Shown here one piece after another: positions 17,908 to 26,761 of a stretch of DNA of 64,000 bases. The notes beneath the pieces are model-generated. The model searched no databases, was not told where the DNA came from, and was given only the letters and a program-made list of their open reading frames with translations. Numbering within the stretch: position 1 is the first letter of the stretch; each line of letters opens with the position of its first letter. The DNA lies in NCBI GenBank assembly GCA_030446775.1, contig JAUJMQ010000001.1, positions 80,497 through 144,496 of the forward strand, in the 5' to 3' direction. The position numbers were made by a program, and so were the translations under genes. The DNA is from Egibacteraceae bacterium. GTDB taxonomy: Bacteria; Actinomycetota; Nitriliruptoria; Euzebyales; Egibacteraceae.

Positions 17908-19680
17908 ATGCGTCTGTCAGCTCTCGTCCGGTTCGCTGCCGCGTCCGTCGCTGCAACACTGGCGCTGGCCGGGTCACCGGCCGGCGCGGCCCCCGTCGAG
18001 CGTGTGACGCTCGTGTCCGCGCGAGCCGACGGGGTCAAGGCCAACGGCGTCAGCTATGACCCGTCGCTGTCGAGCGACGGCCGGCGCGTCGCGTTCACAT
18101 CCACCGCCACGAACCTGCACCCGGCGGACACCGGTGATGCGTCCGACGTCTACGTGAAGGACCTTGTCACCGGCGCGGTGCTGCTGGCATCCGCGGCCGC
18201 CGACGGCAGCCGGCTGGCGGGGGAGGCCTTCGGTGGCGTGCTGTCGGGTGATGGCACGAAGGTCGCCTTCGCGCTGGCCCCCGAGCCACAGGGCAGCGAG
18301 CCGACGCAGGTGTACGTCAAGAACCTCGACAGCGGAGAGCTCACCGGGTTTGGGCGAGGCGGCGCCCCGACCCTGTCTGACGACGGCACCACGCTGGCTT
18401 TCCCCAGATTCTCCGGGTCGGGGCCACAACCTGTCGTCGTCATAGCGCTGTCCGAGGGGCAGTCGATCCGTGTCCCCGAGGTCCTGGCCTTCCCCTCGCT
18501 CTCGGGCGATGGGTCTCTGCTGACCGGCTTCGGCCGCCGAGACGAGTTCGGCTTGAACGACGTCCCCCTCGTGAACCTGGCGACGGGCGAGTACACGGGG
18601 TTGGTGGGGGTCCATTCCTTCGTTTCGGCGGCCATCATCTCCGCCGACGGCAGCACGGTCGCTTTCTCGTTCGCCGGAAACGACAACGCCAGCTTCCCGT
18701 TCACCGTCGACGTCGAGACCCTTCGGCTCGACGAGGTCGGTACGCCGTCCACTGAGGTGCTGGGCGACTTCAGCTTCGACATCTTCAATCCCTTCGTCGA
18801 CGACCTGTCGGCCACCGGGGACATCGCCGCGGGCACCCTCCAGCTGCTCGGGTTCGACTTCGACCGCAACGAGGCGTTCGACCGCACGAACGTCTTCGTG
18901 ACCGACCGGGTCACGGGTGACAGCCGGTTCGTGGCGGTGCGGCCCGACGGGGCGATCACGACCGGGACGAGCGAGGACGCGAGCCTGGACGCGAGCGGGC
19001 GGCTGGTGGCGTTCACGTCGACCGCGACCGACCTCGTCGCCGCCGACACCGACCCGGGATCCGACGTCTACCTCGCCGACCTGGGTCCCCGCAGCGGCGG
19101 CGACCTCGGCTGCACGGTCTTCGGCACCTCGGCAGACGACGCGCTGCGCGGCACGCCCGGCGACGACGTCGTGTGTGCGGGGGGCGGCGACGACGTGGTC
19201 ACCGCCGGCGGTGGCGACGACGTCGTGTACGGCGCCGACGGTGCGGACCGGCTCTCCGGCGGCCCGGGTGACGACCTGCTGTACGGCATGAACGGCGGCG
19301 ACAGGGTCTACGGCGGGCGCGGAAGCGACCGCGTCCAGGGTGACGCCGGCGCCGACACGGTCTTCGGCGGCCGCGGCAACGACCGCATCTGGGGCGGCGC
19401 CGGCGACGACGTCCTCCACGGGGGGATCGGTGACGACGACGTGCGCGCGGGCGGGGGCGCGGACCATGTCCGCTCGGGCCCGGGAAGGGACTACCTCGAG
19501 GGCAACGCCGGCGACGACGACATCCGCGCCGCCGGCGGTGACGACCGCCTGCACGGCAACACCGGCGACGACCGCCTCGTGTGCTACGCCGATCCGCGCA
19601 CCGCGAGCGGCGTGGCCAACGGCGGAGCCGGGGTCGACACCGCGACGCGCTCGTGCGGGCGGCTGCTGAACGTCCCCTGA
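17908..19680 (+). CDS. Secreted TolB-like beta-propeller protein with RTX repeats
   Basis: Exported 590-aa protein. Signal peptide at residues 1-28 (LVRFAAASVAATLALAGSPAGAA). Residues about 30-395 form WD40/TolB-like blades with repeated SSDGRRVAFTSTATNL and DASGRLVAFTSTATDL units at both ends. Residues about 405-575 hold around a dozen calcium-binding RTX nonapeptides of the form GGxGxDxxx (GGGDDVVTA, GGPGDDLLY, GGAGDDVLH). Such proteins fold outside the cell on binding Ca2+. ATG 17908 follows a GGGGG stretch. It is inserted between the ArsA pair and the PBP gene, which adjoin more closely in mycobacteria. Function unknown. Confidence 0.85.
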   Translation: MRLSALVRFAAASVAATLALAGSPAGAAPVERVTLVSARADGVKANGVSYDPSLSSDGRRVAFTSTATNLHPADTGDASDVYVKDLVTGAVLLASAAADGSRLAGEAFGGVLSGDGTKVAFALAPEPQGSEPTQVYVKNLDSGELTGFGRGGAPTLSDDGTTLAFPRFSGSGPQPVVVIALSEGQSIRVPEVLAFPSLSGDGSLLTGFGRRDEFGLNDVPLVNLATGEYTGLVGVHSFVSAAIISADGSTVAFSFAGNDNASFPFTVDVETLRLDEVGTPSTEVLGDFSFDIFNPFVDDLSATGDIAAGTLQLLGFDFDRNEAFDRTNVFVTDRVTGDSRFVAVRPDGAITTGTSEDASLDASGRLVAFTSTATDLVAADTDPGSDVYLADLGPRSGGDLGCTVFGTSADDALRGTPGDDVVCAGGGDDVVTAGGGDDVVYGADGADRLSGGPGDDLLYGMNGGDRVYGGRGSDRVQGDAGADTVFGGRGNDRIWGGAGDDVLHGGIGDDDVRAGGGADHVRSGPGRDYLEGNAGDDDIRAAGGDDRLHGNTGDDRLVCYADPRTASGVANGGAGVDTATRSCGRLLNVP

Positions 19681-19759
19681 TCTCCACAGGCCGGGGAACC
19701 GAGCCCGACCACTCCCGGCTACCCTGGCTCGACCGGCCGTGAGAGGCCGGTCGCTGCCC

Positions 19760-22240
19760 ATGTCAACGATCTCCCGCCTTGACGCCGTCGCCGAGCGCCT
19801 CGGTCGCCCTTCGACCTGGGGTCGTGCCGGCGCGCGCTTCGTCGGCTTCGTCGCCGTCATCGTCGGAGCCGGGATGCTGCTGGCCGCGAGCGTCGCGCCG
19901 ACGACGAGCCTGGCGGCGACGGTGGTGGACAGCGTCGAGCAGCGGCTGATGTTCGGCCCGCCGCCCGCCTCGCTGGGCGAGCTGCCCGAGCGCAGCGTCG
20001 TCCTGGACCGCGACGGCCGCGTCCTGGCCGTCCTGCACGACATCGAGAACCGCAAGCGCGTGCCCCTCGACGCCGTCCCGCTGCACGTGCAGCGGGCCGT
20101 GCTGGCGACCGAGGACAGCGCCTTCTTCGAGCATCGTGGCGTCAACTGGCGCGCCATCGCCCGCGCGGCGGTGGGCAACTGGCGGGCGGGCGAGGTCACC
20201 TCCGGTGCATCGACGATCACCCAGCAGCTCGTCAAGAACCTCGTGCTCCACGACACGTCCCGGACGCTGGACCGCAAGCTGCGCGAAGCCTCCTACGCCA
20301 CCGCGCTCGAGCTGCGGATGTCCAAACGCCAGATCCTGACCGAGTACCTCAACCTCGCGTACTTCGGCCACGGGGTCTACGGCATCGGCACGGCCGCCGA
20401 GTACTACTTCGGCGTCGAGGTCGGCGACCTCGACCTTCCCCAGGCCGCCCTGCTCGCGGGCCTCATCCGCGCACCGGAGGTCAACGACCCGATCGATCAT
20501 CCGCGCGCCGCCAGGCAGCGTCGTGACATCGTGCTGGCCCAGATGGTCGACGCCGGCTTCGTGACCCCTGCCTGGGCGCGCCGGGCGACCGGCAGGCCGC
20601 TGGGACTGGATGCTCCGCGGCGACCGCCGTCGGGCAACTCGATCTTCGTCACCTACGTCCGTGAGCTGCTCAAGTCCGAGCCCGCGCTGGGAGCGACGCG
20701 CCGGGCGCGCGCCCGGGCGCTGCTGCGGGGCGGTCTGACGATCCGCACGACGCTGGACCGTGACGTCCAGCGCCTGGCCGACGCCGCGATCCGCGACGTC
20801 CTGCCGGGGCCGAAGGGTCCACAGAGCGCGGTGACGGCGCTCGACCCGCGCACCGGCGAGATCCTCGCGATCGGCACGGGACCGCGCCGCTTCGGCCGCG
20901 GCGCGGGTCGCACGCAGGTGACCCCGGCCGTCCCCGGTCTCGGCGCCGGGGTCGGGCGCCAGCCGGGGTCGGCGTTCAAGGCGTTCGAGCTCGTCGCGGC
21001 GCTCGAGTCGGGCATCAGCCCGACGTTCACCTACCAGGCGGGGGCTCGCTACCGGTTCACCCGCACCAGGTGCCCGTCGGGCTACTGGCCGGGCAACTAC
21101 GCCGACGCGAGCATGGGCCTGCTGGACATGTCCGCGGCCACCGCGAGGTCGTCGAACACCTACTTCGCCCGGCTCGCCGACATCACGGGTCCCGACAAGC
21201 TCGTCGAGGTCGCCGCCCGGATGGGTGTGCGCGCCCCGCTGCAGGGGCTGTGCTCGACGGTGCTCGGCAGCGAGGAGGTCCACGGGCTCGACCTGGCCTC
21301 GGGCTACGGGACGCTGGCGAACAACGGCGTGCTGTGCGCTCCCTACGCCATCACCGAGGTCACCGACCGGCGCGGCCGGACCATCGTCCGCCGTGGACCC
21401 ACCTGCCGCCGTGCCGTCGAGTCCGGGGTGGCGCGCCGCGTCACGCAGCTGCTGCGCGGCCCGCTGGAGTCCGGCACCGCCGCCCGCAACGGCCCGATCG
21501 GCCGGCCCGCCGCCGGCAAGACCGGCACCACCGACGACTACGGCGACGCCTGGTTCGTCGGCTACACACCGCAGCTGTCCGCGTCGGCGTGGGTGGGTCA
21601 TCCCGGCAGGGTCCGGGAGTTGCGCGACCCCCGGTGCCCCGGAGGCCGGGTCACGGGGGGGTGCCTGCCGACGATGGTGTGGGCCAAGTTCATGCGGCGT
21701 GCCACCGCCGAGCTGGAGCTGCCCACCACCGACTTCCGCAAGCCCCCGCCGCTGCCTCGCGGCCGCGTGCCAGATGTCGTCGGCCGGCCGCTGGCGACCG
21801 CCGAGCGGCTCCTGCGACGCGTGCCGCTGACCGCCGTCGAACGGACGGTCGCCGACCACCGTCCCGCCGGCACCGTCGTCGCGCAGGCCCCCGAGGGCGG
21901 GCGCCGCGTCACGGTCGGCGGAGCCGTCGTGGTGGCGGTGTCCGACGGCAGCATCCGCCTCACGCGCGTGCCCGACCTTGCCGGGTTGACCCGGTCGCTG
22001 GCGGCGGCGAGGGTGCGCGCTGCCGGGCTGCGGCCGATAGTCGTCGACGTCCCGGTCCTGCAGCCCGAGCGTGCCGGTCAGGTCGTGAGCCAGCAACCCG
22101 CAGCGGGTGTCGACACGCGCGGGGAGACGGTCACGGTGCAGGTCGGACGGGCCGCCCCAGGCGTGGCGCCCCCGCGGGCCCGCGCCGGCGGTGACCGGCG
22201 CCGGCGCGACGCTCGGGACCGCGAGCGTCCGCGACGGTGA
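19760..22240 (+). CDS. Class A penicillin-binding protein with PASTA domains (PonA2-like)
   Basis: Bifunctional peptidoglycan glycosyltransferase/transpeptidase. Transmembrane anchor at about residues 25-48. The GT51 domain shows EDSAFFEHRGVNW (catalytic Glu), SGASTITQQLVKN and RKLREASYATALE. The transpeptidase domain has the SxxK serine in PGSAFKAFE, the SxN motif RSSNTY and KTGT. Two C-terminal PASTA domains begin RVPDVVGRPLATAERLL and RVPDLAGLTRSLAAAR. The basic tail may be disordered. ATG 19760 is preferred; GTG 19739 is an in-frame alternative. Position after the ArsA pair and before the phosphoesterase matches ponA2. Confidence 0.94.
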   Translation: MSTISRLDAVAERLGRPSTWGRAGARFVGFVAVIVGAGMLLAASVAPTTSLAATVVDSVEQRLMFGPPPASLGELPERSVVLDRDGRVLAVLHDIENRKRVPLDAVPLHVQRAVLATEDSAFFEHRGVNWRAIARAAVGNWRAGEVTSGASTITQQLVKNLVLHDTSRTLDRKLREASYATALELRMSKRQILTEYLNLAYFGHGVYGIGTAAEYYFGVEVGDLDLPQAALLAGLIRAPEVNDPIDHPRAARQRRDIVLAQMVDAGFVTPAWARRATGRPLGLDAPRRPPSGNSIFVTYVRELLKSEPALGATRRARARALLRGGLTIRTTLDRDVQRLADAAIRDVLPGPKGPQSAVTALDPRTGEILAIGTGPRRFGRGAGRTQVTPAVPGLGAGVGRQPGSAFKAFELVAALESGISPTFTYQAGARYRFTRTRCPSGYWPGNYADASMGLLDMSAATARSSNTYFARLADITGPDKLVEVAARMGVRAPLQGLCSTVLGSEEVHGLDLASGYGTLANNGVLCAPYAITEVTDRRGRTIVRRGPTCRRAVESGVARRVTQLLRGPLESGTAARNGPIGRPAAGKTGTTDDYGDAWFVGYTPQLSASAWVGHPGRVRELRDPRCPGGRVTGGCLPTMVWAKFMRRATAELELPTTDFRKPPPLPRGRVPDVVGRPLATAERLLRRVPLTAVERTVADHRPAGTVVAQAPEGGRRVTVGGAVVVAVSDGSIRLTRVPDLAGLTRSLAAARVRAAGLRPIVVDVPVLQPERAGQVVSQQPAAGVDTRGETVTVQVGRAAPGVAPPRARAGGDRRRRDARDRERPRR

Positions 22241-22280
22241 GCGCCGCACCCGTGAGCTGCTCCGCGACCGGGCGGCGGCG

Positions 22281-23264
22281 GTGAGCGCACCCGTCATCGG
22301 TCCGCCGACCCGGCCCGCCTCCGGCTCGACGGCGCCGCACGCCGGCCGCGCCCGCGCGCCGGTGCCCGCGTCGCTGCCCGGCGTCGCGGGCGTCGGGGCG
22401 ACGGCGGGCGCGGCCGCTCTCGCGTGGGCAGGCCTGGTCGAGCGGCGCTGGTACGCCCTGCGCCACGTCACCGCACCGGTCCTGCGCAGACCTGCGACGG
22501 CGGCGCTGCGGCTGCTGCACCTGTCCGACCTCCACCAACTGCCCGGGCAGGCCCACCGGCTCGACTTCGTCCGGCGGTGCGCCGCGACGGGGCCCGACGT
22601 CGTCGTCGTCACCGGGGACCTCCTGGAGTCCGACGACAGCATCCCCGAGGTCGTCGGCACCCTCGCCGAGGCGGCTCGGGGGCGCGTCGGCGTGGCGGTG
22701 CTGGGCTCCCACGACTTCTGGGGGTCGACGGCGCGCAACCCGATGGAGTACCTGACGGCTCCGGCGCGGCGCCGGTACGGGCGGCCGCTGGCGACGGGAC
22801 GGCTCGTCGACGGGCTGCGCGAGGGCGGCTACACGGTGTTGCACAACACCCGTGCCCGCATCACCACCCGGGCTGGGGACCTCGACGTCGCGGGCCTCGG
22901 CGACCCGCACGTCGACCACGACCGTCCCCCGCACATCGACTGGAGGCCACCGACCGACGGGGTGGCGCTGCGCCTGGGCCTGGTCCACGCCCCGTACCTG
23001 CGAGCGCTGGAGACGTTCGACCGCCACGCCTTCGACCTCGTGCTGTGCGGGCACACCCACGGCGGTCGGCTGCGCCTGCCCGGCATCGGGGCCCTGACCA
23101 ACAACAGCGACCTGCCGTTGCGCCAGTCCCGCGGCCTGTCGCGGTTCGGCGCCGACCTGTGGCTGCACGTGTCCGCCGGGCTCGGCAACTCGCGCTACGC
23201 GCCGATCCGCTTCGCGTGCCGGCCGGAGGCGACCTTGCTGGACCTCGTCCCACGGGACCTTTGA
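22281..23264 (+). CDS. Metallophosphoesterase (Rv3683-like)
   Basis: Calcineurin-like phosphoesterase of 327 aa with the metal-binding series HLSDLH, VTGDLLE, GSHDFWG, LVHAP and GHTHGG. The usual GNHD motif reads GSHD here, so the bridging Asn is a Ser. A hydrophobic N-terminal segment (GVGATAGAAALAWAGL) precedes the catalytic domain, suggesting membrane attachment. GTG 22281 is chosen as the nearest in-frame start after the PBP stop. It is followed immediately by tRNA-Pro. Substrate unknown; relatives include YkuE-type lipid-linked phosphatases. Confidence 0.87.
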   Translation: MSAPVIGPPTRPASGSTAPHAGRARAPVPASLPGVAGVGATAGAAALAWAGLVERRWYALRHVTAPVLRRPATAALRLLHLSDLHQLPGQAHRLDFVRRCAATGPDVVVVTGDLLESDDSIPEVVGTLAEAARGRVGVAVLGSHDFWGSTARNPMEYLTAPARRRYGRPLATGRLVDGLREGGYTVLHNTRARITTRAGDLDVAGLGDPHVDHDRPPHIDWRPPTDGVALRLGLVHAPYLRALETFDRHAFDLVLCGHTHGGRLRLPGIGALTNNSDLPLRQSRGLSRFGADLWLHVSAGLGNSRYAPIRFACRPEATLLDLVPRDL

Positions 23265-23303
23265 GGGGGGCGGCGTCACCGGGTACGCTGGCGGGCGTCG
23301 CAC

Positions 23304-23381
23304 CGGGATGTAGCGCAGCTTGGTTAGCGCGCCACGTTCGGGACGTGGAGGCCCCGGGTTCAAATCCCGGCATCCCGACCA
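23304..23381 (+). tRNA. tRNA-Pro (CGG)
   Basis: Cloverleaf visible: acceptor CGGGATG (23304-23310) with CATCCCG (23371-23377). Anticodon stem CCACG/CGTGG with loop TTCGGGA gives anticodon CGG. T-loop GGGTTCAAATCCC. The discriminator A is followed by CCA in the DNA (23379-23381). It lies 40 bases after the phosphoesterase gene. Confidence 0.96.
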
Positions 23382-23442
23382 ACCGCACCCTCGGACGCCC
23401 GCCCGCGTGGCGGGCGTCCGCGGTTCGCCGACGGGGAGCAGC

Positions 23443-23756
23443 GTGGACATCGCGGAGTTCCAGCAGCGCATGCGGCTGCTCTACGGAGAGCGCGACGCCG
23501 GCCGGGGGCTGGCCCGCACGTTCGCCTGGTTCACCGAGGGTGCGGCGAGCTGTCGCGGGCGCTGTTCCGCGGCGACGCCGCTGAACGCGAGCGCGAGTTC
23601 GGCGACGTGCTGGCCTGGCTCGCCTCGCTGGCCGTCCAGTCCGGCGTCGACCTCGACGCCGCCGCGGCCCGCTACGCCGCCGGCTGCCCGCGCTGCGGCG
23701 CGAGCCCGTGCCGGTGCGACCCGCAGCACCGGCACGCCGAGCCGCCCGGCGTCTGA
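23443..23756 (+). CDS. MazG-like nucleotide pyrophosphohydrolase family protein, one apparent frameshift
   Basis: Short protein related to the MazG-like all-alpha NTP pyrophosphohydrolases. The start GTG 23443 has GGGAG six bases ahead and reads DIAEFQQRMRLLYGERDAGRG, then TFAWFTE. Around 23539-23541 two surplus bases (GAGGGTGCGGCGAG in place of GAGGTCGGCGAG) shift the frame. The continuing frame reads GELSRALFRGDAAERE, EFGDVLAWLASLAVQSGVDL and ends in a Cys-rich tail (GCPRCGASPCRC), typical of the family. Product about 104 aa if corrected. A 29-bp tandem repeat overlaps its stop codon. Confidence 0.75.
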
Positions 23757-23815
23757 GGTGCAGGCCCCAACCGCCCGGCGTGTGAGGTGCAGGCCCCAAC
23801 CGCCCGGCGTTGGGG
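23742..23815 (+). repeat. 29-bp tandem repeat, 2.5 copies, over a gene 3' end
   Basis: Unit CCGCCCGGCGTSTGAGGTGC plus AGGCCCCAA. Copies at 23742-23770 and 23771-23799 differ at one base, and a partial third copy follows at 23800-23815. The first copy supplies the stop codon of the MazG-like gene. The unit resembles the second half of dispersed repeat copies A-D, which also read CCGCCCGGCGT then TGAGGTGCGTG. Confidence 0.85.
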
Positions 23816-23867
23816 ATGCCCGACCGACACGCGCCCCGGGCGGTGTGCGGGGTCGACCAAGCGCTCG

Positions 23868-24881
23868 TCAGGAGGCGCCCGGGCGGACCGGCCCACACCC
23901 GGCGCCGGTCGCCTCGACGGCGGCGGCGATCCGGTCGAGGTCGTCGCTGTCGAGCACGAGGTCGGCGGCGGGGAGCCAGCCGTCGACCTCGCGCGGCTCG
24001 CGAGCTCCCACGATCGCCCCTGACACGCCGGGCCACGCGAGCGTCCACGCGACCGCGACCGCCGGGACCGCCACGCCGTGGCGCTGGGCCACCGGCTCCA
24101 GGGCCGCTGCCAGCGCAAGGTTGCGGCGCAGACCCTCACCGCTGAAGTCCGGCGAGGTCGAGCGCCAGTCGTCGTCGGGCAGCGCGTTGACCATCTCGAC
24201 GGTCAACGCGCCGGTCAGCAGCCCGGACTGCATCGGGCTGTAGACGACGACCCCGGTCCCGTGGTCGGCGCACCAGGGCACCAGGTCGGCCGCCGCGGCG
24301 CGGGCGATGAGCGACAACGGCGGCTGCAGCGCGTCGACATGGCCGATCGCCTCGGCCGCCCGCACCGCCGCCAGGTCGTGGTTGGACAGCCCGACGGCGC
24401 CCACCCTGCCCTCCTCCCGCAGCTCGAGCATCGTCGACCAGTACGCCTCCAGCGGCGTCCCGTCCAGTGGTGGCCAGTGCACGAGGTACAGGTCGATGCT
24501 GTCGACGCCGAGCCTGCGCAGCGACGCGTCGAGCTCGTGGCGGACACTCGCGGCCGCCATCTCGTTGCGGGGCGCGGGGTCTGGGTCGTCGTCGCGCCAG
24601 GTCAGGCCGCACTTGGTGAACACCCGGGGCCGGTCGGCGGAGGGCAGCTGCGCCAGGGCGCGACCCAGCACCGCCTCGGCCCGCCCGCGACCGTAGATCG
24701 GTGCGGTGTCGATCCAGTTGACCCCCGCCGACACCGCCCGGTGGATCGCGCGGATCGAGTCGGCGTCGTCCTGGCCGCCCCAGCCGAACCGCCAGCCGCC
24801 ACCACCGGCGGCCCAGGTGCCGAAGCCGACTCTGGTGATGTCGATCCCGCTGGAGCCGAGCCGGGTGGTGGGCAGATCCAT
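23868..24881 (-). CDS. Aldo/keto reductase
   Basis: NAD(P)H-dependent oxidoreductase of the AKR superfamily with a TIM-barrel fold, 337 aa. It has an N-terminal TTRLGSSGIDITRVGFGTWA, the catalytic Asp/Tyr pair in WIDTAPIYGRGRAE near residue 57, the catalytic Lys in VFTKCG near 90, the catalytic His in YLVHWPPLDG near 132, and cofactor-binding VVYSPMQSGLLTG. The barrel continues to AIVGAREPREVDGWL. Frame is clean. No pathway is indicated by the neighbours; it converges with the MazG-like gene. Physiological substrate unknown. Confidence 0.92.
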   Translation of the reverse strand: MDLPTTRLGSSGIDITRVGFGTWAAGGGGWRFGWGGQDDADSIRAIHRAVSAGVNWIDTAPIYGRGRAEAVLGRALAQLPSADRPRVFTKCGLTWRDDDPDPAPRNEMAAASVRHELDASLRRLGVDSIDLYLVHWPPLDGTPLEAYWSTMLELREEGRVGAVGLSNHDLAAVRAAEAIGHVDALQPPLSLIARAAAADLVPWCADHGTGVVVYSPMQSGLLTGALTVEMVNALPDDDWRSTSPDFSGEGLRRNLALAAALEPVAQRHGVAVPAVAVAWTLAWPGVSGAIVGAREPREVDGWLPAADLVLDSDDLDRIAAAVEATGAGCGPVRPGAS

Positions 24882-24942
24882 CGAGATGTCCTGACTCCAG
24901 GGCCGGCGGACCGGAAGCCCGACCCCGAGGCTGCGCCGCCGT

Positions 24943-25701
24943 TCAGCCGCCGCTGGAGGAGAAGTGCTGGTAGTCCTTCAGGGAGCGGTAGTCCCCGCCC
25001 CAGGTCCAGCCGATCTTGCGGAAGGCGCGGACGACCGGGCCCGGGCGCACGATCATGCCCGTGCGGGCATCGCTGCGGTCCAGGTACGCGCGACCGGCGC
25101 GAGGCTGGACGGTCGCATCCTTCACGTACGGGTTCTGCACCGGGTTGACGTCGATGGCGGTCCCGTAGGCGTGCTCGGAGAAGCCGCTGCCTCCCGTGAC
25201 GGTGCGGCAGTTGAACGCCGAAGTGTTGTTGCGTCGCATCGAGCGCCGGTCCGACCCGTCGTACGCCTCGACCAGCCGCATGCGCCGGATCGGGTAGCCG
25301 GCCCGGTAGACGCGCCGGAAGGCGGCCAGCACGTCGTCGGCGACCGTGGCCGCGACCACCATCCGGCCGGCGTGGACCTCGCCGTCGAAGCCCCGGTGGC
25401 GCATGCGCAGCAGCCGCAGGTCGCGTCGCGGGACCGGGCACCCGGGTCGCCACGACACCCCGCGCATCCGCCGGCGGAGGTCGCGCGGGAGGGGCTGCAC
25501 GCTGCCCCGGAACGGCGGAGGATCACCGACGTCGGCCGTCGAGGTGCTCGCCTCAGCGGCGCGGGCCACGCCAGGGCCGCCACCCGGCGCGGGCGGCTGG
25601 CCCGTCGCGGCCATGACCTGCGCGCCCACGAGCACCACCAGTGCGACGGTCGCCACGGCGGCGGCCGCGACGCCGCCGGCTCGCGCGGTGGGAGCACTCA
25701 C
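24943..25701 (-). CDS. Secreted M15-family peptidase (D-Ala-D-Ala/L-Ala-D-Glu type)
   Basis: Cell-wall peptidase of about 252 aa. An N-terminal hydrophobic segment (VAAAAVATVALVVLVGA) serves as signal or anchor. The catalytic domain has zinc ligands in SEHAYGTAIDVNP (His-x6-Asp) near residue 175 and in DYQHFSSSGG at the C-terminus, plus an F-N-C-R-T pocket segment. This pattern fits M15C-type peptidases that cut peptidoglycan stems. GTG 25701 is preferred; a TTG two codons earlier is possible. It begins 13 bases after asd and may be cotranscribed with lysC-asd, plausible since both relate to stem-peptide precursors. Confidence 0.85.
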   Translation of the reverse strand: MSAPTARAGGVAAAAVATVALVVLVGAQVMAATGQPPAPGGGPGVARAAEASTSTADVGDPPPFRGSVQPLPRDLRRRMRGVSWRPGCPVPRRDLRLLRMRHRGFDGEVHAGRMVVAATVADDVLAAFRRVYRAGYPIRRMRLVEAYDGSDRRSMRRNNTSAFNCRTVTGGSGFSEHAYGTAIDVNPVQNPYVKDATVQPRAGRAYLDRSDARTGMIVRPGPVVRAFRKIGWTWGGDYRSLKDYQHFSSSGG

Positions 25702-25714
25702 GACCAAGCCCGCC

Positions 25715-26761
25715 TCAGAGTATCCCGCGGGCGACGAGCAGCTCGGCGATCTGGACGGTGTTGAGCGCCGCGCCCTTGCGCAGGTTGTCGCCGACCACGA
25801 AGAAGCTCAACGAGCGCGGGTCGTCCAGGTCGGGCCGCAGCCGGCCGACCGCCACCTCGTCGCGTCCGGCGAACTCGAGCGGCGTCGGCACATCCTCGAC
25901 GACGAGCCCCGGGAACGCTTCGAGCCGCTCGCGTGCGGCACGCAGGTCCACCGGCTCGGCGAACGTCGCCCGGACCGCCACGGCGTGCCCCACCACGACC
26001 GGGACCCGCACGCAGGTCGGCGCCACGCGCAGGTCGGGCAGGCCGAGGATCTTGCGGGACTCGTTGCGCAGCTTCAGCTCCTCGTCGGTGTAACCGTCCT
26101 GCGCCTCGGTGCCCAGCCACGGGACGACGTTGAACGCCAGTGGCGCCGCGTGGACCCGGTGGTCGACGAGCTTGGCGGCCGCGGCGCCGTCGGTGCGCAG
26201 CAGCTCGACGTCGGCGGCCAACTGCCCGACCTGCCCGGCAAGCTCGTCGATGCCCTTGTGCCCGGCACCACCCGCGGCCTGGTAGCTCGTGGCGACCACC
26301 TCGGTCAGGCCGAACGCGTCGTGGAGCGCCTTGAGCGGCAGCATCGCCACCATCGTCGTGCAGTTGGGGTTGGCGACGATCCGCCGCCCGCCGCCGTCGA
26401 GGAGGTCCAGCGCGCGCGGGTTGACCTCGGACACGACCAGCGGGACATCGGGGTGCATGCGCCACGCCGACGAGTTGTCGACCACGACGGCGCCCGCGGC
26501 GACAGCGCGGGGAGCGTGCTCGAGCGACGTTGTGGCCCCGGCCGAGAACAGCGCGACGTCGACGCCGTCGAACACCGTCTGCTCGTCGATGCTGTGCACG
26601 GTCACCGCCTCGCCGCGGAACCGCAGCACCCGACCGGCGGAGCGCGGCGACGCGATCGCGACGAGGCGGTCGCAGGGGAACCGCCGCGTCTCGAGCAGGG
26701 TCAGCAGGTCGCGGCCCACGGCCCCGGTGGCGCCCGCCACAGCCACGGTGGGCCGGGTCAC
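25715..26761 (-). CDS. asd: Aspartate-semialdehyde dehydrogenase
   Basis: Reduces beta-aspartyl phosphate to aspartate semialdehyde with NADPH, the common step to lysine/diaminopimelate, threonine and methionine. NADP-binding [11 protein letters not shown] at residues 10-20, phosphate-binding NSSAWRM near 95, the catalytic Cys in ANPNCTTM near 128, and the active-site His/Arg region [10 protein letters not shown] and KLRNESRKI. Length 348 aa is typical. Its ATG overlaps the lysC stop by four bases. Intact frame. Confidence 0.97.
   Translation of the reverse strand: MTRPTVAVAGATGAVGRDLLTLLETRRFPCDRLVAIASPRSAGRVLRFRGEAVTVHSIDEQTVFDGVDVALFSAGATTSLEHAPRAVAAGAVVVDNSSAWRMHPDVPLVVSEVNPRALDLLDGGGRRIVANPNCTTMVAMLPLKALHDAFGLTEVVATSYQAAGGAGHKGIDELAGQVGQLAADVELLRTDGAAAAKLVDHRVHAAPLAFNVVPWLGTEAQDGYTDEELKLRNESRKILGLPDLRVAPTCVRVPVVVGHAVAVRATFAEPVDLRAARERLEAFPGLVVEDVPTPLEFAGRDEVAVGRLRPDLDDPRSLSFFVVGDNLRKGAALNTVQIAELLVARGIL

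Noticed and set aside
19763-22738. Minus-strand frame of nearly 1,000 codons
   Set aside because: Antisense shadow of the PASTA-containing PBP; no recognisable domain.
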